Shown one piece after another: positions 29,826 to 43,253 of a stretch of 64,000 bases of DNA (position 1 is the stretch's first letter; every line of letters begins with the position of its first letter). The stretch is from the NCBI GenBank assembly GCA_021234155.1, contig JAJEKV010000028.1:2998567-3062566 (forward strand). Reading direction: 5' to 3'. The position numbers and the translations under genes were made by a program. The notes below the pieces were generated by a model, which worked only from the letters and a program-made list of their open reading frames with translations, was not told the origin of the DNA and searched no databases. The stretch comes from Isoetes taiwanensis (Eukaryota > Streptophyta > Lycopodiopsida > Isoetales > Isoetaceae).

Positions 29826-32800
29826 GTTGGATCAAGTGGTTTCTCAATGTCACTACTCATTTTAGCTTCAAGTCTATCTGCAACCGTGGATTCTTGCAAG
29901 GCTGGTTGCCTGATTGGATGTTAATGTGAACAAAGCAGAGGTAAATAGACACTGCTTACCGCATAAATGCAGGAAAGAAATGATTTCCTTTTAAATGCAA
30001 AGTTGCTCAATTGATGATTGGATTTTGTGCGCAAGATGTTCTGCATGCATATAAATCACCATATATGCTGCACCGCTAAAATGTCCCATAGCTTGGATAA
30101 GTTTGCACTATTCTCGTAAAATTGCAGCATTCTGTCAGTGCGCACGACACTCAATCCTAGGGACACGGATAATTGGCATAATCAGTTGCTACTAATTTTT
30201 GCAGTAAATGCATGCTTGAAAATTCATACAGCTTGAAGCATATAAGGCATTACATTCTTACCAATTTGGTGCAAGACAAGTTTCCACTAAATCACCCTTT
30301 TATCCACACAACCTTGCTGGTGTCCATTTGCATGACTTCCAAATGTAGCCTCCTCGCCTCTTCAACTTTGGTTAGTTACAACTTAGCAGAGAACATCCGC
30401 ATGTCAGTTGAAACTTTTTTGCTCCACTTCATAGATTTATGAGCAAGATGCATACATGTTTCATCATTTGGAACCTGTTCCAAAGGGCTATCATCTTCAT
30501 TTATTCGTGGAGCTGTTATCACGGTACCACTTCTTACGGCAAAATCATATTTCTGGCACTCCATTTTTATGTCTGTATATTGCTCCTTGAAATAAAACCA
30601 GTGGTATCTCATATTATGTTATACAGACATATCAGGTTCCTGTATCCAACAAAATGTAGTCGTATATTATATTCTGTTTTAGACTACCTGTAAGCAACAC
30701 ATATTAATAGCCCTTCTCATGCATCTCGTCTGTAAAATGGCCCCATAGCAGTTACAGGAAGGCAGAGTCATGCAATAAGCTTTCTAGCTAAATATCTACC
30801 TTGGTTGATGAGACACTTAGTATGTTTTACACAGCACATGAATAGAAATATCTTTTTTGGTAATCACTCTCATGACTTTTTCGAACAGATCAAGGATTAC
30901 ACTTGTGATACATTCTGTGCTACTTCGAACTAGTTTGATGGATCTAGTATCAACACATTGCTTATGCAAAATACTGCTTTTCTAACACAGCAAACTGTAA
31001 ATAACAACTGGTGCTCCCTTGCAGCTAGTATATTCGACAAGCAACATGGTCAATGTTGCTGCTGGTGGCTCTTATAATGGCAATAATGGTAATTAGCTAC
31101 AAGCCAAGTACCTGCGAATGTTCTGACGCCTTTCCCTCTCTGCTCTGCTGCTGCGATGTGAGTAACACCCAAGAAGATATTGTGTATAGTCATGCAAGAA
31201 ACCAATGAAACGGGAATTAGTTGTTCTCAACAATCAGAAGTTTCCAGACTCACTTTAAAATGATCATGCAATGCATTATCTTTTCTGTTAAAGATCATTA
31301 ACATTTTCCAATGTTGCTTGAACAAATCTAAAAATAGAAGCACGAGTACGAAGAGATGAAACCCTTGATTCATGCAAACAGTAAAAATTCCTATACAATT
31401 ATCTTGAAGTGTCATATCATGTCAGGCTCCCAGGGTGAGTGTTTAATACAATTTGTAGGTCGCATTTCTCTCCTCATCATGTCATAATAAGCTTTCGAGC
31501 ATACACAAATAGGCTTGAATGACTGCTCAGGTTTTCTAATTCCAGATTGGTGCACAAACAAATAATTTTTCCTAGCTGGTCATCAATCTATTGATGCCTA
31601 AAGGACCTGCATATAACATGCACGATAGTCTCTAGCTTAAACATCAAAAGCCAGGCCACTAGGCTGGCTGTGCTGACTGGGAGGTTATGAGTGGGTCAAT
31701 CATCTCGATTTACCTTGACAGTTGAGCAATCTCCAATAAGCACTCTAAGACCATATCTGAGAAAAATTATTGCTCTCGCAAGAAATGCTGAGGTTTTCGT
31801 TTGCTTAAAAACATTCAGACACTTTGTTGAATAGGAAAAACTAATTCCAAATATACCTCTACTAGATGCTTCAGATAATTATCGGCATGTGGGGCAAAAA
31901 AACCATGTCGGAACTGCAGACGTAATCCAAAGAAGCAGAATGCAGATGGGAATGAATACAAATAACAACTCATGATGGTGTTGCTAGCCAGCTATAAGTG
32001 TTCATGCTGCTCCACAAAGCCTCAAGAACATCTTGAGCTAGATTAGAGACAACACACATTTTTACAGGCTGCTCTTGTGGCAAGGCACAACAACATGGCA
32101 TATAAAAGCACCTGGACGACGTAAGAAAGACAAAAGAGAGGACTGACTTTACAACGCTCAATACTAATGAGATGGTACAAATAAAGGCATATGAGTTAAG
32201 CAATAAGACCCTGTAGTAAAACTGTCTCCATAGTATAAGATTTGACCATCTCCTCCAAGCAATAAGCAAAGTAGTTCATGCGCTAAGAAATTATTCCCTA
32301 TAGAACTATTCAAAATTGCCAATCATGGCTTTGGATCACTACATGCCAATATCTCAAGCAGCCTATACACAACAATCTGCCATGAGATATACGCTGCCAT
32401 ATAAGGATAAACTAGGTTTCATTGTAAAAATAGAGCATATGCTAGAACATATAGAGGGAAAACCTGGAATCATATATCTAATTGAAGCAAGTGTAGGCAT
32501 GTCAAAAATAAGGGGACTAAAAGAATACCAGTCCTTTGGAAAGGATTTGAACATTAGAGAAAAAGAGCAGAGCCTCATACCTTTCTCCGGTGATAGGATC
32601 CTGGAGGAGACAAAAGACAATCAACAGCCATACGGCAAGCCAAGAAGGCTTAGCAGGAGATCCACAAACTCTTAACCTGCTTCTGCATACATGATCCTTT
32701 CATCGGAATCTTCCAGAATCTTCTTCAATCTGGAAAGCGAATGCAAAAAATGAGTAGGTAAGATGCATGTTGTAATGACCTTTCGGATTGGTAGACTTGG

Positions 32801-32856
32801 CCTCGTCGAAATCAAATGGGGTTGCTTCTGCTGCTGTCTTACGCCACGCACTTTGG
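29826..32856 (-). CDS. Possible multi-exon gene of unknown function
   Basis: Several short minus-strand segments have both protein-like composition and AG/GT borders. They are 32856-32780 (AWRKTAAEATPFDFDEAK), 32729-32677 (LKKILEDSDERIMYAEA, donor GTTAAG), 31787-31714 (FLARAIIFLRYGLRVLIGD, donor GTAAAT), 31152-31112 (SRAERERRQNIR), about 30532-30416 (TVITAPRINEDDSPLEQVPN), 30365-30313 (VEEARRLHLEVMQMD) and 29909-29826 (ESTVADRLEAKMSSDIEKP, donor GTAAGG). Phases do not all agree, so some exons are missing or the gene is decayed. I do not recognise the protein. It is transcribed away from the MSL gene, and the two could share an intergenic promoter region. Confidence 0.4.
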
Positions 32857-34443
32857 CTGCCTCCTCTTAAGCAAAATGGTGGTTCCCATGGCTACAGTGG
32901 ATGCAGGATGCAGCCGCGAAGAGAAGGAAGCCGAAAGACGGAGGAGTGGGAAGCAAATTACTGAATTTTTAGAATTTCCAGAACCGTTGATGCCGAAAAT
33001 AAGAGATCCGATGGACAGGAATTTTTTTAGCTTACGTGGCATGACACATGGCATATCTAGAATTGTTAGGCAACCTTGCTAAAAAAAAAAAATATATATA
33101 GTTTTCAATTGTACAATAAAAGCCTTGAATCTAGACTTTGCATTAATGGGCAAAAAAATGCTGGTCTTTCACCGGCTAATTTCGACCCTCGAGGAAATTC
33201 CGTTAACCTTATGCCAGGTGAGCCAGTTTACCTGCTGAGGTGACACACTGGCGTGGAACTTCGAGAGCGCTGGTTATAACTCCCGGGAAAACTACGGTCT
33301 TCCTTCTTTTGTAACAGCTCGTTGCGGATGGGAGTTTCGTACTCGTTTCACTTCCTCCTGCAAAATCTGATCTTGGATCTCTCGTCCAAGATCAAACAAA
33401 TGTGGAAATTAGTTTAGTTTCAGATGATATAGCTTGCTTCATTTATCAAGTTACAGTCGATTTGAAGTCCGGCTGTTCAGGTTTGTCAGTCTGAATTTTG
33501 TATATTCTGTTCTTAAAGTCTTAATGCTCTGACTGAAAGCAAATCTGGAAGCTGACTACTGTTATAGTTGGTCTTTTGTTCATCTAGAAAAATTGGTCGA
33601 TGCCATAGAGTCACACAGTTAAAATGTAGTCCTTGCACATTCTTTTTACATTTCTCTTGGGCAAAAATAGGCAAGATTCCATCTGTAGCATACATTCATA
33701 ATCATGCTGTCAGATTTTAGATTTTGCCTACTACTTAAGCTGTATGTGCATATGCATTTTCTTATGCATTGGATATCTATTTTCTATATTTATTTTTGGT
33801 AACAGTTAAATCAAGCGTTCATGTTGTTGAATAGAACTTCAGCAGTTGAACAAGCATCTGTGTTTTCATGCCCTACTGTTGAAAATGTTGTTTTGTCGCA
33901 GCATGCTTTTCTGCAATTCTGGCGCTTTGTAATGATTTTGCAGCTTGTTATATTCATAATATGAAAACGCTGATAGCTCAAAGTATCGCACTCTTCTGTA
34001 GAACATCTCATTTAAACTAGCCAACATTGCTATGTTAACTTCTGGTAAACATTATGTTGTCAATGTGGTGTTGAAATCCAAGCATTTACCTAACAGCTAT
34101 TTTGTACTTGAAATGGACAGCATTTACCAGAAGTTCAACATACATATGTAGCATGAAGTATTTTCCTGGATCTTCTGTTGAAAATACAAAAGCACTATAT
34201 TGTTCAGGTGCAAGAACAAAACACAAGTAAATTCATAAAGCTCATAACTCTTTATGTCTAAATGCTTTCCAAGGCTTTATTGTGAGCTCGTTTTCCCCGT
34301 GCTTTTTACAAGGGATTCCTGTTTACATGTTTTCCAGGCAGGAATCAGCTAGCTGCTTCTGTTGCTGCTGTAATTGATTGGGACGGTTTAGTCATTACAG
34401 TAGACGGTTCATATATATCTGCAACTGATGTTGAATCCTTGCA
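32857..34443. promoter_or_regulatory. Region upstream of the MSL gene
   Basis: Between the minus-strand exon candidates and the MSL start codon. A TATATATA tract lies at 33092-33101. A pyrimidine-rich stretch before CAG| at 34328-34337 looks like the 3' end of a 5'-UTR intron, so transcription may start well upstream, perhaps near 33.3 kb. No transcription start can be fixed from sequence. Confidence 0.3.
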
Positions 34444-37400
34444 ATGTCTCGAAGCCATATGGAAAGCAGATATGATGAAGAGGCTGGAGCTGTAGAATCT
34501 TTGATAGATGAACCTGCAGAATATGAGCAAATTGAAATAAGAACAGACAAAAATCCCCACAATGCATGTTTGGTTTCAGATGTAACAACATCAGAGAAGG
34601 AAGAATCCTTGATAGATGAACCGGTGGAATACGAACAGGTTGAATGGAAAAGCACGGGAGTAACTGGAAGAGATTTTAAAAGATCCTCTAGTGGTTGCCT
34701 AATCTCTCCCTCTGCAATTCTAGAACAACAATTGCCTTCAATGTCTTCAGTGTCTTTGAAGCCTCAAGTAGAGATAAATAAAGGTGATGATAAAATCACA
34801 GAAGTAGGGACTGGACAACCAAGCCCAAGTATCTCATTTGATGAAAGTTCTTCATCAGGTCAAAGTGAAGACCAATTAATGACACCAGAGGCTACAAAGA
34901 AACCTCTTGTAACTGCCTTAAAGTTGCCAGCAACAGAGGAACCAGAAAAGGATGACAGTGATGAAAGTGGCAGTGATGATGACTCTCCCAAAGCCCCTAA
35001 GTTGACTAGCATGCTTACCATGGCATATGGCCGTACCAGAGCACGGCTTCAAGAGCCACCTCCAATAACTCCAAGGTTTAAAGAGCAAATTTTGCAAAGA
35101 CGGAGGCTTTCTACGTCAAGTATGCTGAGAGAAGAGATCGGAACAACACCCCATAAACCACCACCAAAAACACCGATACAGGGGACACAAACACCAACAC
35201 AGGGGACATCTCCTAGAAGAAAATCTTTTATTCCACCTATCATGTCCCCAAGTGCAATAGTACCCCTTATAAGAAGGTCGCTTTCAATTTCAAATCAGGT
35301 TCCTGAGGAGGAGGATCCTTTAGAAAATGATCTACTTCCAGATCATAAGGAGTCAAAGAGGAAAGAAAGCTTAGCATGGATGATAACCCAATGGTTGAGT
35401 CTTTTACTTTTGGCTGCGTTGTTGGTTTGTTCAATAAAGATAAAGAAAGTCCAAGATGTGGAATGGCTAGGTGACAAACTATGGCGCTGGCAGGCACTAG
35501 CTCTAGTCACATTTTCTGGGCAACTAATTTCCGGTTGGGTTGTGCAGGTTTGTTGAACCTTTGTGGCTAATAGAAGGGCAGAATGGTTTTAAGAATAATG
35601 TCAAACTGATATATTGCCAACTTTCTGCAGTTCTTTGTACTCCTCATAGAAAATCACTTTATTTGGAAAAAAAAAGTTCTTTACTTTGTTTATGGGCTTC
35701 GAAAATCTGTGCGGAATTCAATTTGGTTAGCATTGGTTATTAGTGTATGGCAAGAGATTTTTGAAAAACAATCAGACACCAAAACTGTTCAAACTATAAC
35801 GAGGGTAGCTCTCTTCTTTCTTAATACTTTTGTAGTTCTTCTTTACTTTGCTCCTGGATTTTTACATGGGATATTATCATAGTGCCTTGAAGTTCTTTCT
35901 AACTGCAGTGTTCTAATCATGTAGATATTGTGGTGTCTTTTCACCATATGTACATCTTGGATGTTGAAGGTTTTGACGGTTAAAGTAGCAGCAAACAGTT
36001 TTCATAGAGCTACATACTTTGACAGAATACAGGATTGTCTTTTCAGCCAGTATGTCCTAGAGACTCTTTCTGCACCTCCGGCGATGAACACATATGCTGA
36101 TGAAGGGTGTAATGATGGTTATCAGATGGATGATAGAACTCCGGGTAAAAGCCCATTAGGTGCAAAGGACAGGATGCAGTCTGCAACTTTTGAAATAAAT
36201 TGGGCAGCAGAAAATACAGACCCAACAAAGCAGAAGCCTATGATGGCCAGAAGTGCATCTCCAATACAGCCAGGAAAGTTACAGCAACTCACATCTGAGG
36301 TGAGATGTCTAGATTAGCTTCAAAAACTGCATCTATATCATGCATGTATGTCCAGTAGCAGAAGACTTAAGTTCATCATAATAGTTCTAAACATAAAGGT
36401 GCCACCTCTGAGTCCAAGCACATGCAATGATTAAAAAATCGGATGTTTAGTATTTTGAAAAGCTTTTTTGTAGGTGTGCAGACGTTATAAAATGTTAACC
36501 CTTCTGTAATGACTTTGATGAGTGCGTTTGTAAGTAATCTAATCACAAGTTGGTCAATCTGATGGATCCATATTCTTGTCTAGAATGTAGCCATTTTGTC
36601 CATAGGTCCATTTACTTTGGTTTTCTAGGTCAATCTAAGCTGTCAATGAGATGGGGCATCTAATGACCTATGGGCATTACGCAGCAATTCTAGAGAACTT
36701 TATGGGCAGCTTTGGAATCCCAACCAATGATATTCCAGGGGAGGATGCACCTAAATAAAACATTTTGAGCTGTCTCCTAAGATTTCGGGTCGCTTCTTTG
36801 GCGCTGCCATTACATGAGAATGTGAACTCTGGGGCTCCATAACTAAATACAAGGCAGATCATTCGTCAAGGTCATTGGGGGTGAGCTGTGAGTGAGAAGA
36901 AGATTGGGATGTAATCAAGTATACTAAATAACGAAGCAAAAAGTTAAGGAGAAATAAATTTTATTCTCAAAGGTTATGGAGGAGGATACAGAAGTTCTTT
37001 TGTGGAAGTTTTCTAAGGCATGCGGTCTTTTCCCACGGGATGGTAACCTCATCCAGCGAGCATGCTGTTGAACTCTGGGAATAGGCAAGAGGTGATCATA
37101 TGCAGATACTGGGTTTTGCTAGTAGCTTTGCCAGAGGAACTCTAAAGCAGCTGCGGGCCTTCTCTTTCGAGGATATGGGCTGTAATTAAAGTTGCCTAAC
37201 GTGCCAATGCTTACGAACTTATTTCCAAATTCTATGGTCAGGAGAGTAGCTGGAGCTTCAATTGGGGTCACTTCGATAGAGAAGGAAAGGCTTACACAAA
37301 TAATCAAGGTTGAAGCCCCGCAAAATGTAAAGCTCTCATCTTCGAGCTTCCATTGGTTTCTTCCGCTGAGAGCAAGTTATCAGGGCTTCTGTCCTGTTTG

Positions 37401-40297
37401 CCCCATGTTTCCACGTACGGGGTTGTGCAGTGACCTTCAATCGATAAACTGTGATCCAAAACTGTCCCTCATTTCTTCCCTGCTTGTCCTAGAAACTAAT
37501 CTTGGAACAGCTTCAAGTACTGTCATGATTTTATAAGCAAGACTGTTACTTGACATAGTTTCTGTGTAAGCCTACATGGCTTTATGTAAATGAGATTCAT
37601 TTTATTGTGATACCTGACATGGTTTCTATCTTTTCTATTAAGACTGTTTCGGCACGGACATTGAAGAGTCTTATGAAGTCAATAAGAAAAACGAACATGT
37701 CAACTTATTCATCGTTATTATCACAAGGAGATGGTGAAATTCATAGTGAAGAAGAAGCAAAGGCTGCTGCTAAAAAGGTATTTTCTTCAAAAGAATTGAA
37801 TGTTTAGTCTTTGCTTGTGGCAGCAATGATAGGCATGCCAATATGATGCATTGCTTGTTAAGAACACCTGTGCAGGTCGTCATCGATAGTATAAAAGACT
37901 TTGTATTTACATTGACAAGTGTACTGTTGAATTCATAACTTCGCATCTCAAGCATGAGATGATAAGAGTTATGAGAAAAGTACGTGCGCAAGATAAATTT
38001 CCATACAGCCTAAAAGAACATAAAAAAGATCTCGTTTGTTTCATATTATTTCTGGCAACCGTGAAGTTTTTTCGACCAGCTCTATTTTAGGTTAATGTTA
38101 AGATTTCTGTGCAGCTAATTGGGGATGGAAGTGGCCTTAATGATTGATTGATTATCAAACCAGTTTAGACCCATAGGCGTCAAAACAGTTTACATAAGGC
38201 GATTAAATTACATAAGATATCTAAGTGAAGTGAAGATGTCACATGTAAAGAGCCAATATCAAAGGTTCAGTTATAGACACAGCTTTACAAAAGTCCTTAG
38301 AAATGGTTCTCAAACATACATTCAGAAAGAAAACATTTTGATTTCTATTCAGATATGGCTATACGCTATAATGCAATCATTGCAGTTGAAAACAAGCTGC
38401 AAGCCTTCTGGGCACAGGCCTATTATGTATTTCTTATGCAAACTGTACAATAATGTTGCAAAAGTGAAGGCCTGTGGCATTTTAGTCACTACAGGGTCTA
38501 TAGCATGGATACAGGAACCTTCATTGATCTTCTTGTGATCATGTATATCGACTACTTGTTGCAACAAGTTTAGTAAATTCAAAATTGAAGACTTCGTGAA
38601 TTAGGTCATAAGCCACTGAGGAACATTGGGAAGGCAATAACAGAAACCCCTACCTGGACTTGGAAATTGAATGATTTCGTGAATTAGCATATAAGCCAGT
38701 GGGGACACTGGGAAGGCAATAACAGAAACGCCCATTGGAATGTGGAAACATACCATGTTTTTGCTTTTAGATTTGTAATCCAGCTGTCAATGATTCTTTA
38801 TGCAGATTTTCTATAACGTTGCAAGGCCAGGACAAAAATATTTGACACTTGAAGATTTCTTCTGTTTCCTACCTGAGGATGAAGCAACCAGAGCTTTCGC
38901 TCTCTTTGATATAACAGAGCAGGGGACTATCACAAAGAAGGCACTTGCCAAGTGGGTAGTGGGTGTATATAAAGAAAGAAGAGCACTGGCTTTGACTCTA
39001 AATGACAACAAAACTGTGGTTGCGAAACTACATAAAGTGTTGGATGTGGTAAGTTTTAGGTTTCATGTGCATGCAGTTGTGTGTTTGCAAGCCGTAATTG
39101 TTTATGCAAATGATGCAGATATAACTTTCTTTTTGTTTATACTAGGTTCTTGCTATACTTCTTGCCATTGTTTGCCTCTTGATCATGGGAGTTGAGACAT
39201 CCAAGTTGCTTGTCTTTTTTTCATCTATTTTTGTCCCTTGTGTATTTATCTTTGGGAATTCCGCTAAAACAACATTTGAGGCGCTCATTTTTCTGTTTGT
39301 CATGCACCCTTTCGATGTTGGAGATCGGGTTTCTATAGATGGTGCAATGATGCTAGTGGAGGTACTAATCTTTTTAAATTCTTGAATTTACATGCTTGTA
39401 TTAATATCTTTTCTGAATACTTTTCAGGAGATGAATGTGTTGAATACGGTATTCCTTGGGTATGTTACTCTATTCACTTATTGTTATTTTTATTTACTAA
39501 TAATTGCATCTTGTTTGTAAATTTTCTTTGTTCGAGTATTAAAAGTCTAAACAAGAAAACCAGGTGCTCCCATTCTGAAGACCTTATGATCTTATTGCGG
39601 GTTGGCATGGAATCTGTTAATCCTGATCTATTTTTGTTATTGTTAATATATTCGTATTCTTTAGTTCTTTTGTGCTCTATGAGAAAAATGAGTTAAGAAT
39701 TTTTTTAATATTTTATGGTATGGCTATTACAGTGGTACAAATGAAAAGGTGTATTTTCCAAACAGTGTACTTGCAACTAAATCAATCACAAATTATCATC
39801 GAAGTCCTGACCAGTGGGATGGCATTGATTTCCAAATACATATGCACACTCCATTAGAGAAGCTTGGGTCATTAAAAGACAGAATTCACAAATATATTGA
39901 ATCTCAACCACAATTTTGGTATCCAGATTTTGCTCTCGTATGTAAAGACATTGAAGATTCTACTAGAATGAAAATGGGCCTGTATTTCCAACATCATCTT
40001 ACTTACCAGGTTTGCGTCCTATAGAATAGTAATCACCTAAAGGATAAAACAAATAACAAGCAAGCGAGTGAAAAACGACGATATTATTTAGCTTTTACCA
40101 ATTCTTATTTTTCTTTTTATAAACCCATTTAGGATGCTGGAGAGAGGTTTAAAAGACGCAGCAACATGCTTTTAAATATGAAGCAACAACTAGAGGACCT
40201 TGATATTGGATTCCACCTTCCGAAGCAAGAAATCCTTGTTACTGGTTTACCTGTAATGGACATAGCTCGTCCATTTTCCGCAACCAAAATGTTGTAA
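34444..40297 (+). CDS. MscS-like mechanosensitive channel (MSL family), nine exons
   Basis: Exons: 34444-35547, 35631-35804, 35925-36299, 37643-37777, 38806-39048, 39146-39361, 39428-39459, 39733-40009, 40133-40297. All introns are GT-AG and the phases join into 906 residues. The N-terminus (about 300 residues) is Ser/Thr/Glu-rich and probably phosphorylated; it has two copies of ESLIDEP.EYEQ. Membrane segments begin near residue 315 (ITQWLSLLLLAALLVCSI) and continue in exons 2, 3 and 6. FFVLLIENHFIWKKKVLYFV and TYFDRIQDCLFSQYVLETLS are plant MSL signatures. A soluble linker (EEEAKAAAKKIF, LTLNDNKT) precedes the pore helix and MscS-domain motif HPFDVGDRV in exon 6. The family forms tension-gated anion channels; this member resembles the plasma-membrane MSL4-10 group. 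No lesion is seen. Confidence 0.9.
36300..37642 (+). other. MSL intron 3, with unassigned coding-like pieces
   Basis: The 1.34-kb intron is far longer than most of the others. Short open pieces occur on both strands, such as EEDTEVLLWKFSKACGLFP (plus, about 36976-37032) and PIEAPATLLTIEFGNKF (minus, about 37275-37225). I cannot assign them, and a decayed insertion is the likeliest source. Confidence 0.3.
38589..38735 (+). repeat. Tandem duplication in MSL intron 4
   Basis: A unit of about 82 bases (TTCGTGAATTAG...ATAAGCCA...GGGAAGGCAATAACAGAAAC) occurs twice, starting at about 38593 and 38675, with a few differences. Confidence 0.75.
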
Positions 40298-43253
40298 AAT
40301 GGTTGGTACTCTTTTTAACAAGTATGGCTTTTGTTCAATGTTATTTCATGGCGTTGAGCCTATTAATTATATGATTTGACTTCCTTTTTGGTATAGGTTA
40401 TATTGAAGATTATGATCATTAAAATAAAAATTGGTTCTGTTTTACGTTTGGTCGCTATTACTCACACATATGTCACTTCCACATGAATGATACATTGCAC
40501 CAAGTTGTGTGCATAATTAGAACACATATCTTCTTGTTGTTTGTACATGTTTGTTGGATGCATCATCACAAGCTCTTTTGAAGAACTTCTTAATGCTAGT
40601 TGCCGAAGTTTAAATCCAATATAACTTCATAAGGAATTACAAAAACTATGCAGTAGAGAAGGATACAATTGAATTGAATTGGAAACACATATCGACCCAT
40701 CTGCCTATGAGACCACCTTGTCCATACAGTCAAGATTTCAAGAATGTTAGAGTTTTTCTTCCTTCACGTCTCCTCTCCAGTTCAATCGAATTCAAATTAG
40801 TTCTATTGTAGTCATTAGTCTTTAGCTTGTTTGTTCGATTAAGTACCATATTCATTTTTGTAAACGAGGCTTCCCATCAGCTTTCCCATTAGCGTTCTGA
40901 CCTCAAATTTTCTGGTCACAAGGCAGGTCAATTTGCACAAAAGAGTTGCCTTGTTCTTATTGAACCGGAGATCCGATCGTATTTTCTTGGCATGAACCAG
41001 AGGAATTTTAGCACAATAGCACAAAAGACAAAAGTACCTGTCATAGAAATCTATAAGAGGACAAAACGAGGTCTTGACTTTAGTGTCCATAAATAGAGTG
41101 ATAATACTTTTGTTTCATGTCTGAAACTTGAGCTCCACCAGATGAGGTGTTCATTGAAACACTGAAGCTCTATGCCCGACCCAAGAAATCCTTGAGATTT
41201 TGGCCCCAATTGGAAACCGCACTAAGAAGAAGAAGAAATATTCCTATTTGTACGAAGAAGCAATTCACATCATGCCACATTGACAACATCCGATTAGACA
41301 TATAATGCACACACCATACCAATGTTTGCAAAGAAGATTAGGCAATTTTTACATCACACCAGGCAGCATCCAATTGGACATATGACGCATATACCACACC
41401 CACAATGCTTTGACACCAACTTTGCTTTGTTGGGTCCCCTCTCTGCAATTATATGTGTACTCTTTTTGGGATATTGAATAAGAGTTTGTTGTCCTTCAAA
41501 AAAAAAAAAAACAAGGTGCTGCGCACGGAGGGTTGCCCTCCATGGCCGGAGGGTGAAGTGGTTTAAATACTAGAATGAATGACAATGTCCTAATGAAAGA
41601 CTAAGTAACTTAGAACCACACTAGAATAAATGACAATGTCCATAATTGCCATGCCTTTACCAACATACGATATACCTGGTCAATAACGAAAAGATCATTA
41701 TCGATCTTGGCAATGATAAATCCAAGGTTAAACTGGCCAGTCACCCGCAGAAAGTGCAAATATTGAAATTTAAAATGTTTAATATGCTACACTTTGCAAT
41801 TTTGATCAGTTCAAGCTTCGTCAATATGAGGAGATGGAGATAGCATTCAACATAAATAGAGCCAGAAATAACCTCCATTCTCTTGAAATCAGCTTTGTTG
41901 AAAGACTTTTCCAGCTCACTTGTGGCAGCAGCCAATGCTCTCTTTTTCTGTTCCCTCTTTAGGAACCTCATCCAAGGTAATTGAAGCCACTATAAAGGAT
42001 CTACTGGCCTTTCTTTACAACTAAAGTCCCATTACTTGAGCGAGGTCATGCTTCCCACCGCATCTATCGGACCCATAAGCACAAGGCCCAACATATTGTT
42101 TCGCTGCAGTTGTTTGAAATTAGAGCTTCGGTTTGCCTTGCCAGTTACCCGGTTGAAACATCCACGATCTAGAATGCAGGTGACTGCCAGTTTACAGAGA
42201 ACAATAGGTTTGGAACAGTCGCCAGGATATGCCACAAACCCACATAAGCGAGGGTTTGCCCCCTAGGGGCAACCCAAAAACGAAGAGGTTTCATGTACAA
42301 ATCGTGTAAATCATGAATAAATAGAAGTTCCAAATCCGCATATATAGAATTGCCCATTTAAGAAATTGAATTGAACACTTGAATAGGGGAAATTGAATTG
42401 AACACTTGAATGGGCAATTCTTTAAAAACAAAACACCCAACACATTTCTAAGAACAAAAATGCATACACCCTAATCATATTGACATATTTTGACATGCAA
42501 GCCATAGTCACACAAAAAAAAATAGTCACAGAGACAGTTGATTCCATATTTTAACATAAAATGCCATTCGAATATTTTAGGTATTAAATCAACTACACTT
42601 TATGACCAATTGGACATGAGCCTACCATAAGCCTAAATAATGTTTTGTTTTCGCATTGAACGTATGAGCCACTTTCAAGGACAAAAGAATGATGTCTTGA
42701 CCCAATTGTAAATGATGACCTAGCATGAACCATATAGTGTATAGTCCAACATGATACCGCAAGAATCGATCATTGGATAATATCATATGACATGCACCCC
42801 TTATATTCTTTGAGGTTCTTGGAGGTTCTAGTAGGATTCCCTTATATTATTCAAGATTCACAAAGATTCTCTAAGAAGGAATAAAGATAGGCTTAGATTC
42901 TATTGCACTAGGTGAGTTTTGCAAGGAATCTAGGGGATTCTTAAGTAAACCTTTATAAAATCTAAGGAACATTCGTCAATATCTTGAGGAATCTTGATGA
43001 ATCTTAGAAAATCGTAGAGAATCGTAGATAGATCACCAAGAAAGTAATACTGACACATTTTGGACAGATTTTGGATTTCTTTACAGAAGTAAGAAGACCT
43101 GGCAACAAATACCTGTTGTTTTGCAGAGATAAGGAAAGCACAACGGACTTTAGCTGCAAAACAATGCCCAAACCCTAACCTAATATCCAGACATTTCTAC
43201 CAGTTGTCTATCGATTGAGCAAAATGCACCCCCAGCTTAGGGACTGCCAGATG
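40298..43253. other. Intergenic region downstream of MSL
   Basis: The start would hold the MSL 3' UTR. No gene is recognised. An A-tract at 41497-41510 follows TTGAATAAGAGTTTGTTGTCC, resembling a retroposed or LINE 3' end. The segment 41990-42265 belongs to a dispersed repeat described separately. Near 42781-43030 many related phrases (ATTCTTTGAGG, GATTCTTAAG, AATCTTGA) give a degenerate repetitive texture. Confidence 0.4.
41990..42265. repeat. Dispersed repeat ending in a strong palindrome
   Basis: The right end is a near-perfect hairpin, GGGTTTGCCCC-CTA-GGGGCAACCC (42252-42275), preceded by ATATGCCACAAACCCACAT. The left part includes GACTGCCAGTTTACA and GTTTGGAACAGTCG. Corresponding blocks in the same order occur at 52740-52924, ending CTTGCCCCCT. 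The element type is unknown. Confidence 0.55.

Noticed and set aside
32363-32675. Open frames on both strands in the unknown-gene region
   Set aside because: Composition is intron-like and they overlap the probable intron between exon candidates; no motif is recognisable.
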